A stretch of 64,000 bases of DNA from Acidobacteriota bacterium. Its GTDB lineage: Bacteria; Acidobacteriota; Blastocatellia; HR10. A program made the translations under genes and the position numbers. How positions within the stretch are numbered: the first letter of the stretch is position 1; every line of letters begins with the position of its first letter. The DNA lies in the NCBI GenBank assembly GCA_030550025.1, contig JAUQQC010000012.1:1-64000 (forward strand). Direction: 5' to 3'. This document shows, piece by piece, positions 47,548 to 57,014 of the stretch. The notes under the pieces are model-generated. The model was given only the letters and a program-made list of their open reading frames with translations. It was not told where the DNA came from and searched no databases.

Positions 47548-49482
47548 ATGGAGGAGAGGAACAAGAAGCTGGACATCGCTGAGCTTCTGGAACGGCATCG
47601 CCAGGAGCGAGAGAGGCTCCGGTGGGAGGGCACCTTCCGGGAGTACTTCGAGCTGGTGACGCAGAACCCCAAGATCGCGCGCCTGGCACATGCGCGCATC
47701 TGCGATATGATCCTGGCCGCCGGGGTGGAGAAGATCAACGAGGGCCAGCCCAATGAGATCACGCGCTACAAGTTCTTCTCCAAGGAGCTATTCGGCATCG
47801 ACGAGGCCATCGAGAAGATCGTCGAGTACTTCAAGTCGGCGGCGCAGCGTTTGGAAGTTCGCAAGCGCATCCTGCTGCTGATGGGGCCGGTGGGCGGCGG
47901 CAAGTCCACCATCGTCACCTTGCTCAAGCGCGGGTTAGAGCAGTACACCCGCACCGACGAGGGCGCCCTCTATGGGATCAAGGGTTGCCCCATGCACGAA
48001 GAACCGCTGCACTTGATCCCGCATGACTTGCGTCCGGAGATCGAGCGCCACTACGGCATTTACATCGAAGGCGATCTCTGCCCGCGATGCCAGTACAACC
48101 TCGAACACGTGTACCACGGCCGACACGAAGACGTCCTGGTCGAGCGCATCGTCTTCTCCGAGAAGGAGCGCATCGGCATCGGGACGTTCTCCCCGTCGGA
48201 TCCGAAGAGTCAGGACATCACCGAGTTGACGGGCTCGGTGGACCTGGCCGCCATCGGCGAAGTCGGCGTGGAATCCGATCCCCGCGCCTACCGCTTCGAT
48301 GGCGAACTGAACATCGCCAACCGGGGCATCATGGAGTTCATCGAGATGCTCAAGTGCGACGAGAAGTTCCTCTACAGCCTGCTCACCCTCTCGCAGGAAC
48401 AGTCCATCAAGACCGGACGCTTCGCCATGATCTATGCCGATGAGGTCATCATCTCGCACACGAACGAGAACGAATACAACGCCTTCGTCGCGAACAAGAA
48501 GAACGAGGCGCTTCAGGACCGCATCATCGTGATCCGAGTGCCATACAACCTGCGCGTGTCCGATGAGGAGAAGATCTACAAGAAGCTCCTCGATCAGAGC
48601 GAGGCTCCCAAGCACGTGCACATCGCCCCATATACGCTGCGGGTGGCCGCCATGTTCGCCGTGCTCACGCGCCTGCAACCCTCCAAACGCCAGAACATTG
48701 ATCTCATCAAGAAGATGAAGCTCTACGACGGCCAGGACGTGGACGATTTCAAGGCGAAGGATGTGAAGGAGCTGCGCGAGGAGGCCGAACGCGAGGGGAT
48801 GGAGGGCATCTCGCCACGCTACATCATCAATCGGCTCTCCAGCGCCCTGGTGCGCGATGGGATCACGTGCCTGACCCCCATTGACGCGCTTCGCGCCATC
48901 CGCGATGGGTTCGATCAACACACGGGCATCTCCGCCGAGGACCGCGAACGCTACCTGAACCTCATCGCCATGGTTCGAAAAGAATACGACGAGATCGCCA
49001 AGAACGAAGTCCAGCGCGCCTTCGTCTACTCGTTCGAGGAGATGGCCCGTACCCTCTGCGACCGCTATCTCGATAACGTCGAGGCCTACTGCAATAAGGA
49101 GAAGCTCAAGGATCCGATCACCGAGGAGGAGGTCGAACCCGATGAGAAACTGATGCGCTCGATCGAGGAACAGATCGGCATCTCCGAGAACGCGAAGAAT
49201 GCCTTCCGGCAAGAGATCCTCATCCGCATCTCCAGCTACGCGCGCAAGGGGCGGACGTTCGATTACAAATCGCACGAGCGCCTGCGCGAAGCCATCGAGA
49301 GGAAGATCTTCGCCGATCTGAAGGACGTCGTGCGCATCACGACGACAAGCAAGACGGCCGATCCGGATCAGCTCCGGCGCCTCAACGAGGTGATCGATCG
49401 GTTGATCCGGGAGCACGGCTACTGCTCCGTGTGCGCCAATGAGTTGCTCAACTACGTCGGCTCCTTGCTCTCGCGCGCTTGA
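47548..49482 (+). CDS. prkA: PrkA serine protein kinase
   Basis: A 644-residue protein with an AAA-like N-terminal part carrying Walker A GPVGGGKST near residue 113, the zinc-type CPRCQYN near residue 180 and EFIEMLKCDEKFLYSLLTLSQE near residue 265. The kinase-like PrkA C-terminal domain runs from about residue 370 (TLRVAAMFAVLTRLQPSKRQ, GISPRYIINRLSSALV). PrkA/YeaG responds to starvation and stress. The ATG at 47548 has AGGAG six bases upstream and fits better than an ATG seven codons before it. First gene of the conserved prkA-yeaH-spoVR trio. Confidence 0.96.
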   Translation: MEERNKKLDIAELLERHRQERERLRWEGTFREYFELVTQNPKIARLAHARICDMILAAGVEKINEGQPNEITRYKFFSKELFGIDEAIEKIVEYFKSAAQRLEVRKRILLLMGPVGGGKSTIVTLLKRGLEQYTRTDEGALYGIKGCPMHEEPLHLIPHDLRPEIERHYGIYIEGDLCPRCQYNLEHVYHGRHEDVLVERIVFSEKERIGIGTFSPSDPKSQDITELTGSVDLAAIGEVGVESDPRAYRFDGELNIANRGIMEFIEMLKCDEKFLYSLLTLSQEQSIKTGRFAMIYADEVIISHTNENEYNAFVANKKNEALQDRIIVIRVPYNLRVSDEEKIYKKLLDQSEAPKHVHIAPYTLRVAAMFAVLTRLQPSKRQNIDLIKKMKLYDGQDVDDFKAKDVKELREEAEREGMEGISPRYIINRLSSALVRDGITCLTPIDALRAIRDGFDQHTGISAEDRERYLNLIAMVRKEYDEIAKNEVQRAFVYSFEEMARTLCDRYLDNVEAYCNKEKLKDPITEEEVEPDEKLMRSIEEQIGISENAKNAFRQEILIRISSYARKGRTFDYKSHERLREAIERKIFADLKDVVRITTTSKTADPDQLRRLNEVIDRLIREHGYCSVCANELLNYVGSLLSRA

Positions 49483-49539
49483 AGGGTGCGGGGCGACCGA
49501 GGCGCGGTCTCGGACGTTCTGACCGCAGGAGGAAGTCGT

Positions 49540-50696
<1,157 letters not shown>

Positions 50697-50700
<4 letters not shown>

Positions 50701-52115
50701 GCGACGCGGAGATCAAGGCCTTAGAGAAGGCGATCGAGGAGATTTGGGACAAAGCCTGCGAACTGGGGCTTGATCCCTTCCCCATCCATTTCGAGATCGT
50801 CCCGGCAACGGTGATCTACGAGATCGGATCTTATGCGCTGCCGGGACGCTACTCGCACTGGAGCTTCGGCAAGGCCTATCACAAGATGAAGCTCATGTAC
50901 GACCTGGGGCTATCGAAGCTCTATGAGGTCGTGATCAACGCGAATCCGGCCTATGCCTTCCTGTTGGAAGGGAACTCCCTCATCCAGAACAAGATGATCA
51001 TCGCCCACGTGATCGCTCACGTCGACTTCTTCAAGAACAACATCTACTTCTCCAAGACCAACCGCCGGATGGTGGACGAGGCTGTGACGCACGCAGAGCG
51101 GATCCGCGAGTACGAGTTCAAATACGGGCGGAAGACGGTCGAAGAATTCCTCGATGCCGTCCTCTCGATCCAAGAGCACATCAATCCCGATCTCTTCATC
51201 CGAGAGGAGCGCGCCGAGGCGGTGGAGAGGCCAAAGCCATCGCCTTCCAAATCGGGGAAGTACGATGATCTGTTCGCTCTCGACGAACCGAAGCGGGAGA
51301 CGTCCACGAAGACAGACGTGGAAGAGGCGCCGCGTCGCTTCCCTCCGAAACCGGAGAAGGATCTGGTGCGCTTCATCATGACTCATTCCCCGGTCCTGGA
51401 GCCTTGGCAGCGGGACATCATGGCGATGATCCACGAGGAGATGGAGTATTTCGTCCCGCAACTGCAGACCAAGATCATGAACGAGGGATGGGCCAGTTAT
51501 TGGCACACGCGCATCCTGCGCGAGCTGGACCTGACCGATGAGGAATTCGTCGAATTCGCCACGCTGCACGCCAACGTCGTCTCCCCCCGCAAGGGGAGTC
51601 TCAACCCCTACTACGTCGGGTTCAAGATCTTCGAAGACATCGAACGCCGCTGGGATAATCCGACGCCGGAGGAGATCGAGAAGTTCGGCCGTCAGCCCGG
51701 GAAAGGCCGCGAGAAGATCTTCGAGGTCCGGCAACTGGAGAACGACATCTCCTTCATTCGGAATTACCTCACCCAACAGCTCGTCGAGGATCTGGACCTC
51801 TACATCTTCGAGTTGCGAGATGAAGAGGAATGGGTGATCACCGACAAGACCTGGGAGCGCATCCGCGATCAGATGGTCGCCGACATGACGAATTTCGGAT
51901 TTCCCGTCATCGAGGTGCTCGATGGGGATTACAATGGGAATCGGGAACTCTATCTGCGCCACCGATACGAGGGCATCGAGCTCGACATCGAGTATGCGAA
52001 GAAGACGCTGGAATACGTCTACAAGCTCTGGGGGCGCGACGTCCATTTGGAGACCGTCGTGGATGGCGAGACGCTCGTCCTCCATTACGATGGGGAAGAA
52101 CATTGGGAGGACTGA
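50697..52115 (+). CDS. spoVR: SpoVR family protein
   Basis: A 472-residue protein of the SpoVR family, named for spore cortex formation but common in non-sporulating bacteria. Family stretches include [30 protein letters not shown] near residue 50, [37 protein letters not shown] text ([20 protein letters not shown] near 90) and [13 protein letters not shown] near residue 262. A charged segment of about 50 residues near 165-215 is poorly conserved. The ATG overlaps the yeaH stop. Confidence 0.95.
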
Positions 52116-52221
52116 ACCGCCTCACCACGAGACGAATTCCCCCTTGGCGCTCCCGGCTAGGAGAAGAACGACGATTCTCGCGCGCGTTCCTCGGCGGTTG
52201 CGACAACCGATGTCGTCCACG

Positions 52222-52482
52222 TCAGCATCCCTTCTCGATGTAAAGGCGTACTAAGCCCTGCTCGTCCACCTCGCGCAGAAGGCGATGGGAGAACTTCTTC
52301 ACCCACGCCTGGATCTCGCGCTGTTGAAACCGGTTGGCCAGAACTTCGAGGACCTCCCCCGGCTGCAGGTCTTGCAACGCCAGTTTGATCACGCCCAAGC
52401 TCCGACAGTCGATCGGATTGAAGAGGCCCCGGACGTCCAGGGTCTTCTCCGCACGGAACATATCCGAAGGCGTCTCGGTCAT
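52222..52482 (-). CDS. TusA-like protein lacking the CPxP cysteine
   Basis: An 86-residue protein with the TusA/SirA fold pattern: LDVRGLFNPIDCRSLGVIKL, GEVLEVLANRFQQREIQAW, HRLLREVDEQGLVRLYIEKG. In normal TusA the motif is GLxCPxP, where Cys carries persulfide. Here it reads GLFNPIDC, with Asn in its place and a Cys three residues later; another Cys ends the protein. It may have lost or shifted sulfur transfer. The ATG overlaps the stop of the third DsrE gene (TGATG). Last gene of the cluster. Confidence 0.82.
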   Translation of the reverse strand: MTETPSDMFRAEKTLDVRGLFNPIDCRSLGVIKLALQDLQPGEVLEVLANRFQQREIQAWVKKFSHRLLREVDEQGLVRLYIEKGC

Positions 52483-52871
52483 CACCACACCATCACGGCG
52501 TCATGGTTTTCGATCAGGCCGACCGTCTCCTCGCGCGAGATGAGCCGCACGCCCGGAACGAGATCGGTTGGCGCGATCCCCCGCGCTTCAGCATCCTCCC
52601 GCACCACGTAGACCTGCCCCCCATTCTCGATCATGAACTTCACGACGCGAGCGGGGTTGGTGTCGAACTCCTGCACATCCACGCCGAGGACCTTCGCGCC
52701 CTTCATGTCCTGACGCTCCACGGCATAGGTGACGGCCGAATCTCGCAGCAAGACATTCACCTCAACCGGCGTCTCCACGACGCCGAAGGCTGTCGCGAAC
52801 AGATGCGGATCCACCGGCTCCATGCAGAGGTAAATCGGTTTCTCGAAGATCACGAGCGTCTTCTCGGCCAT
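52482..52871 (-). CDS. DsrE family protein (third copy, no CxxC)
   Basis: A 129-residue DsrE/F-like protein. It starts MAEKTLVIFEKPIYLCMEPVD, with AGGAGGGG upstream. The C-terminal half has GGQVYVVREDAEARGIAPTD and LIENHDAVMVW. Where active DsrE/TusD proteins carry cysteine before the ARGI turn, this one has REDAEARGI. It is perhaps a structural subunit of a DsrEFH-like complex with its two neighbours. Confidence 0.82.
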   Translation of the reverse strand: MAEKTLVIFEKPIYLCMEPVDPHLFATAFGVVETPVEVNVLLRDSAVTYAVERQDMKGAKVLGVDVQEFDTNPARVVKFMIENGGQVYVVREDAEARGIAPTDLVPGVRLISREETVGLIENHDAVMVW

Positions 52872-52885
52872 GGCCCCTCCTCGCC

Positions 52886-53311
52886 TCATCGGTACGACGG
52901 AATCGTGATGACGCGATCGGCCGCTCGGACGAACTTCCAGAGATCGCCCAGCGTCCCGATGGTCACCGAATTCATCTGATGCTTCTCGACGCCGCGCTCC
53001 TGCACGCAGAGGACGCACGAGACCCAGTCGAGCTTGGCCCCGTGCAAGCCCGCGCGCAGCAGCATGTCAATGTATTTGCTCACGTGCGAGTGTTTTTCTC
53101 CCAAGATCCCTTGCAAGGCGCCGGGTTCGCTATGATCAATTTGGTCCTTGTTCGTCAGGGTGACGGCTTCCTCGAACGCCCATACGTTGACGTTGACCCC
53201 CCGCTCGAGCAGTTTCTCCGCCAAGCGGAGGACGGTCGTCGGCGCTTCGCGCTCGTAGGAGCCGGTCGCTAAGACGATGGCGACGCTCTTGGCGCCATTC
53301 TGTCGAGCCAT
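52886..53311 (-). CDS. DsrE family protein (second copy, keeps CxxC)
   Basis: A 141-residue DsrE-like protein with SVAIVLATGSYEREAPTTV at the start and the segment DWVSCVLCVQERGVEKHQM near residue 100, where both cysteines of a CxxC are present before the RGV turn. This is the likely sulfur-carrying subunit of the cluster. The central DSEPGALQGILG-type region differs from the other two copies. AGGAGG lies eight bases before the ATG. It is 14 bases upstream of the third copy. Confidence 0.83.
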   Translation of the reverse strand: MARQNGAKSVAIVLATGSYEREAPTTVLRLAEKLLERGVNVNVWAFEEAVTLTNKDQIDHSEPGALQGILGEKHSHVSKYIDMLLRAGLHGAKLDWVSCVLCVQERGVEKHQMNSVTIGTLGDLWKFVRAADRVITIPSYR

Positions 53312-53358
53312 AACGCTCACCTCCTGATCCGAAGATGTCCCCGATCACTCGGGGTGCG

Positions 53359-53685
53359 TCAATACCAGATGACCTTATCGCAGCCGTCCACGATGAGATC
53401 GGCCAGCTCATCCATGTTCGAGAGGCGCACGCCCTCGGCCACCTGCTCGATGCCGCGCGCTTTGGCCGAGACGTCTTCGGCGAGCACGGTCACGCCGGCT
53501 CGGCTCAAGTCGCTCAGACGAGCAGCCAGTTGCGCCCCCTTGCGAGCAGCGAGGACGCCGTTCTCGATCAGATAGAGCGTGACCTCATGCCCGCGATTCT
53601 TCAACGCTCCCGCCAGCTCCAGTACATAGGGGCTGCTCGCGTACTCGTAGAGATCGCGGCTGGTGACGATCACATATCGGCTCAT
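53359..53685 (-). CDS. DsrE family protein (first copy, no cysteine in the loop)
   Basis: A 108-residue DsrE-like protein: MSRYVIVTSRDLYEYASSPY, then GHEVTLYLIENGVLAARKGA, and VTVLAEDVSAKARGIEQVAE near residues 68-87, where the loop that bears cysteine in active members reads EDVS. Its only cysteine is near the end (DGCDKVIWY). AAGGAGGGAGG precedes the ATG at 53685. It is first of the three DsrE genes, about 110 bases after the membrane protein gene. Confidence 0.83.
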   Translation of the reverse strand: MSRYVIVTSRDLYEYASSPYVLELAGALKNRGHEVTLYLIENGVLAARKGAQLAARLSDLSRAGVTVLAEDVSAKARGIEQVAEGVRLSNMDELADLIVDGCDKVIWY

Positions 53686-53792
53686 CGCCTCCCTCCTTCC
53701 GACGGAATTTCCACGAAACGTCATGCCCAAACTCCACCTATGCCGCCCATGAGGCGGGCTCTTCGGAAACGCTCATGGCACGATGTTCGCGA

Positions 53793-54599
53793 CTACTTCG
53801 CGAACCAGATGTAATCGCCGTGAGACGTTCCCATGAAGAAGAGCATCGGGAGCGAGAGCCACGCGTTCAAGCGCGAGGCCAGGAAGGCGCGCCGCGCGAG
53901 TTTGGTCGATTCCGGAGGCATCGGCGTGCCCTGTTCCGCACTCTCCTTCGTCCAAGCGATAATGCGCTTCTGCGCGCGCCAGATGATCCCCCACACGTTC
54001 AAGAGCATGATGATCCCGTACCCCCCGCCCAGAGCGATGGAGAGCGATTTGTTCCCGAGCGTCTCGCCCGTCGGCCCCGCCCCGCTGAGCATCCGAATGA
54101 TCACCCACGACATGACCAAGATCAGCGCGATGACGATGAGGGCCAGCACCGATCCCTTGTTGAGCGCGCCCGAGACCGGCTGTAGCAGCGCGTAGATGAT
54201 CCCCCACGTCGCCACCACGATGGCCAGCCATTTGAAGAGCGTGCTCCAGGTGCCGATCCCCGCATTCTGGGCCTCCGTGTGGAGGATGTACATGGCATAG
54301 TAGGTCAGTCCGACCAGAACCGTCACGACCGCTCCCCACCGGAAGAACCAGAGGGCTCGCGGCATGAGGATCGGGACGACCTTCCCGCGCGTTTGAGCGT
54401 CCAGTCGTTGCATGAACGGGACGTTCACGAGATTGAAGAAATAGAGAAGCCCGATCCAGGTGATCCCCGCGACGAAATGCGCCCACCGCAGGAGGATCTT
54501 GAAGGTAGACGTCGCATCGGGAGCATGAAAGGTGCTCCCCTCCGATCCCGCGAGCCATGCCAACAGAACCGCACCGCCCACAAGCCCTGCTGTCATCAT
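53793..54599 (-). CDS. Urate-oxidase N-terminal (PuuD)-like membrane protein
   Basis: A 268-residue protein with about seven membrane helices. The segment LLRWAHFVAGITWIGLLYFF near residues 37-56 and the C-terminal LSLPMLFFMGTSHGDYIW near residue 248 match the 'urate oxidase N-terminal' membrane domain of PuuD. The cytochrome c domain of true PuuD is absent. Conserved histidines in the helices suggest a haem or quinone site, but that is inference. It is first in a transcript with three DsrE genes and a TusA-like gene. Confidence 0.75.
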   Translation of the reverse strand: MMTAGLVGGAVLLAWLAGSEGSTFHAPDATSTFKILLRWAHFVAGITWIGLLYFFNLVNVPFMQRLDAQTRGKVVPILMPRALWFFRWGAVVTVLVGLTYYAMYILHTEAQNAGIGTWSTLFKWLAIVVATWGIIYALLQPVSGALNKGSVLALIVIALILVMSWVIIRMLSGAGPTGETLGNKSLSIALGGGYGIIMLLNVWGIIWRAQKRIIAWTKESAEQGTPMPPESTKLARRAFLASRLNAWLSLPMLFFMGTSHGDYIWFAK

Positions 54600-54677
54600 A
54601 GCTCCTCCTCTCTATCCGGATCGGCCTCCCATCCTCCTCAGCCCGGGCCAACGCTCACTCTCCCGCATGCTCCGATC

Positions 54678-54706
54678 CGGCGAAGGCCTTGTCGGGACCT
54701 TCGCCG
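54678..54706 (-). promoter_or_regulatory. Leader hairpin upstream of the UON-DsrE operon
   Basis: CGGCGAAGG and CCTTCGCCG form a perfect nine base-pair stem with an 11-base loop between the promoter and the first gene. No U-run follows. Confidence 0.45.
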
Positions 54707-54730
54707 ACTGAACCAGCCTCACGCCAGGAG

Positions 54731-54759
54731 ATGATAGAGGCCATCGGAGAGTTTGTCAA
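54731..54759 (-). promoter_or_regulatory. Promoter of the UON-DsrE-TusA operon
   Basis: On the minus strand TTGACA (54754-54759), a 17-base spacer and TATCAT (54731-54736). It overlaps the last codon of the upstream HTH gene, so the cluster can be transcribed on its own. Confidence 0.8.
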
Positions 54760-55022
54760 CGAAAATGTTTCTTAATGTCGAACTCCGCGAACACGTCCGC
54801 GAACGAGAGCTGCTCGGCCAGCGGCTCTCCTCCCTCGACCGAGTGCGAGCGTCCGCAGCCGAGAGCCGCTTTGACATCGCGCAGATTGAACCGAATTAAG
54901 CGCTTGGTGAGCACGATGGCCGGAATCCGCCCGCGACGACGCAGGCGATGGATCGTCGCTTCGCTGACTTGCAACAGCTCGGCCAACTGTTTGGCCGTGA
55001 GAAACTCCGTCCGTCGCTCCAT
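54756..55022 (-). CDS. Excisionase-type helix-turn-helix DNA-binding protein
   Basis: An 88-residue protein with a MerR-like winged HTH of the excisionase family: EFLTAKQLAELLQVSEATIH, RLRRRGRIPAIVLTKRLIRF and NLRDVKAAL in the first 55 residues. The C-terminal 30 residues are acidic and unassigned. It may regulate nearby genes; the promoter of the UON-DsrE cluster starts at its end. It begins four bases after the stop of the upstream carboxypeptidase-regulatory gene. Confidence 0.82.
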   Translation of the reverse strand: MERRTEFLTAKQLAELLQVSEATIHRLRRRGRIPAIVLTKRLIRFNLRDVKAALGCGRSHSVEGGEPLAEQLSFADVFAEFDIKKHFR

Positions 55023-55026
55023 CGCC

Positions 55027-55668
55027 TCACCCCCCTTTGGCGCGCGCTTTCAGTCGTAGGGCGACGCGACGGCGCTCCAATCCCCCCACCTCGACGATTT
55101 GCACATCCGGCTCGTATCCACTCGCGGTGGCGGTGAGCCGATACCGTCCTCGCTCGCCTGGGACGCGAAAGGCGAATTCTCCGCTGGAGTTGGAGATTTG
55201 CTCGAGCTTGAGCGGCGGCACCTTCTCTTCGCCGAGCGGGAGACGCTCGAGCACCACGCGAGCGCCCGGCAGAAGGAAGCCGTTCGGATCGAACGTCGCG
55301 CCGCTGATCACGGCGTAGGCCTCCGCACGACGGAGCCGAATGGGCGACTTGAGCGTCGTCTCTCGCCCGGCCTTGACTTCAACCGAGCGCACGATCGCCG
55401 GTTCATGGTCGGCAGAAGAGACCAGCAGCGCATACCGACCCGGCGCGAGATCCGACAGAACGAATCGCCCGTCTTCGGCCGTCAGAGCTTCGGCGCGCGT
55501 GCGATTCGTCCGCACCTCGATCGCGCGGACCTTCGCGCGAGCCACCGGTTGCCCGCGCTCATCCCTCGCCTCCCCACTGATACTCCCAGACGGGGACGCC
55601 TGCGGGATTGCCCCTTCAACCGAGAGCACAAAACCCAGCAGAAAGAGGATCACTCCTGGTCGTCTCAT
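55027..55668 (-). CDS. Exported protein with carboxypeptidase regulatory-like domains
   Basis: A 213-residue protein with a signal sequence (about residues 1-19, VILFLLGFVLSVEG) and two beta-sandwich repeats. One starts SGSISGEARDERGQPVARAK near residue 26 and the other YAVISGATFDPNGFLLPGA near residue 115, each followed by ...G.Y.L.V/TASGY-type ends. Such domains are abundant in Acidobacteriota exported proteins. CGGAGGGG precedes the ATG at 55668. Confidence 0.8.
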   Translation of the reverse strand: MRRPGVILFLLGFVLSVEGAIPQASPSGSISGEARDERGQPVARAKVRAIEVRTNRTRAEALTAEDGRFVLSDLAPGRYALLVSSADHEPAIVRSVEVKAGRETTLKSPIRLRRAEAYAVISGATFDPNGFLLPGARVVLERLPLGEEKVPPLKLEQISNSSGEFAFRVPGERGRYRLTATASGYEPDVQIVEVGGLERRRVALRLKARAKGG

Positions 55669-55801
55669 GGCCCCTCCGTGCGCGCCGAAAAAGCATAGCA
55701 CACCACGCTTGGCGTGCAAAACGCTCTTGCAAAGAGCGTTCCGGCCGACCAGGAGTGAGGCCTTAGAGAAAGTCGCGGGGCTTTGCTAAGATATCCCTTC
55801 G

Positions 55802-56743
55802 ATGCCAAGCCGATGGATGATCGGATGGTTGCTGTTGGCGCTGCTCCTTGGCGAGGGAATCGGACGCGCGCGGGCACAGATCTCGCTGCGGAGCGACTTG
55901 GTGACCGTAGACGTCACCGTCTTCGACGCCGAAGGGAATTATGTGACCGATCTCCAAAGGGACGAGTTCGAGCTGCGGCATGATGGCGTCCCGCAACCGA
56001 TCGCCTTCTTCGAGGCGCAGATTCGACCGGAGCTGACGCGTCCCTTGGCCGTCGTCTTCGCTTTAGATACCTCGGGCAGCGTCGGACCGCAAATCGCCGA
56101 ACAACAGCAGGCGGCGCGACAATTCCTTAGCCTGATCCATCCGGGATCGGTCTTCGCCGTCATCGGGTTCAATGATCGGGTTCGCGTCTTCCAGAAATTC
56201 ACCAACGATCCCACTCGCATCGAGCGCGCCTTCGAGCGCGCCCGAGAGATCGGCGGACGGACGCGCCTTTATGATGCTCTGGATCGCGCCATCACGCTCC
56301 TGAGCCGCGAAGCGCCACGACGGCGCGATGGGCGGATCGTCCGCCGCGTAGTGATCGTGATCACCGATGGCTTCGACTACACGAGTACGATCAGTCACAC
56401 CGAGGTGATCCATCGAGCGAACGCCGCCGAGGTCACAATCTATTCGATCACGCTCCCCTCCTACGTCCTCTCGGTCACCGGTCGGAGGCGCGTCCCCACG
56501 TTGCTCGACGCGTCGGGGATCGTGCGACAGACGGGGGGGCGGGACTTCTCCGCTGAGGAACGCGATTTCACGCCGATCTTCAAGGCCATCGCGGAGGAGA
56601 TTCGCGCCAGCTATATCCTCGCCTATTATCCCCCACCGGAGCACCGGCGAGATGGACGATTTCATGAGATCACGGTGACCGTCCGTCGCCCGGGCCTCAT
56701 CGTGCGGCAGAGCCGTCGAGGGTATCTCGCGCCTCAGGGTTGA
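55802..56743 (+). CDS. VWFA-related Acidobacterial domain protein
   Basis: A 313-residue exported protein with a signal sequence (residues 1-25, ending RARA). It has the typical N-terminal strand region LVTVDVTVFDAEGNYVTDLQRDEFELRHDG and a von Willebrand A domain with the metal site FALDTSGSVGPQ near residue 88 and ITDGFDY near residue 190. The C-terminal ASYILAYYPPPEHRRDGRFH closes the TIGR03436-like domain, which is largely confined to Acidobacteriota. It supports the phylum assignment. Function unknown; VWA domains usually mediate protein binding. Confidence 0.88.
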   Translation: MPSRWMIGWLLLALLLGEGIGRARAQISLRSDLVTVDVTVFDAEGNYVTDLQRDEFELRHDGVPQPIAFFEAQIRPELTRPLAVVFALDTSGSVGPQIAEQQQAARQFLSLIHPGSVFAVIGFNDRVRVFQKFTNDPTRIERAFERAREIGGRTRLYDALDRAITLLSREAPRRRDGRIVRRVVIVITDGFDYTSTISHTEVIHRANAAEVTIYSITLPSYVLSVTGRRRVPTLLDASGIVRQTGGRDFSAEERDFTPIFKAIAEEIRASYILAYYPPPEHRRDGRFHEITVTVRRPGLIVRQSRRGYLAPQG

Positions 56744-56747
56744 GCCG

Positions 56748-56930
56748 TCACCACTCTTCCTCGTCCTCATCCAAAAAATCTTCCTCCGACGCGACCTCGA
56801 ACTCCAGAGGGTCAACCTCGATGACCTCCAGTTCGACGTCGCACTCGGGGCAGGTCACGAAATCCCCGATCTCGACGTCCGGCGAGACGTGGATTTCTCC
56901 ATCGCATTCCGGGCAGATTCCCGATGGCAT
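56748..56930 (-). CDS. LysW-like zinc protein without the usual C-terminal Glu
   Basis: A 60-residue acidic protein with two CPEC-type pairs (GICPECDGEI and VTCPECDVELEV), closely like LysW/ArgW, the amino-group carrier of the lysine/arginine LysW pathway. LysW normally ends in EDWGE, its last Glu carrying the substrate. This protein ends DEDEEEW, so the terminal Gly-Glu is missing. No lysX or other pathway gene is near. AAGGAGGT precedes the ATG at 56930. Confidence 0.75.
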   Translation of the reverse strand: MPSGICPECDGEIHVSPDVEIGDFVTCPECDVELEVIEVDPLEFEVASEEDFLDEDEEEW

Positions 56931-57014
56931 AGCGAACCTCCTTGTTGGATGTCGTTGCGCATCGCGCCTGGCGAAAGATAGCAAGAATCCCTACGCGGAG
57001 CAATGCGGGCTGAC

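Noticed and set aside
50910..52103. A 397-codon minus-strand frame opposite spoVR
   Set aside because: Antisense shadow; no motif and no ribosome site.
56740..56750. TGA stop of the LysW-like gene read as Sec to restore a longer C-terminus
   Set aside because: The downstream codons (RLNPEARD...) are antisense to the VWA gene and do not restore WGE.
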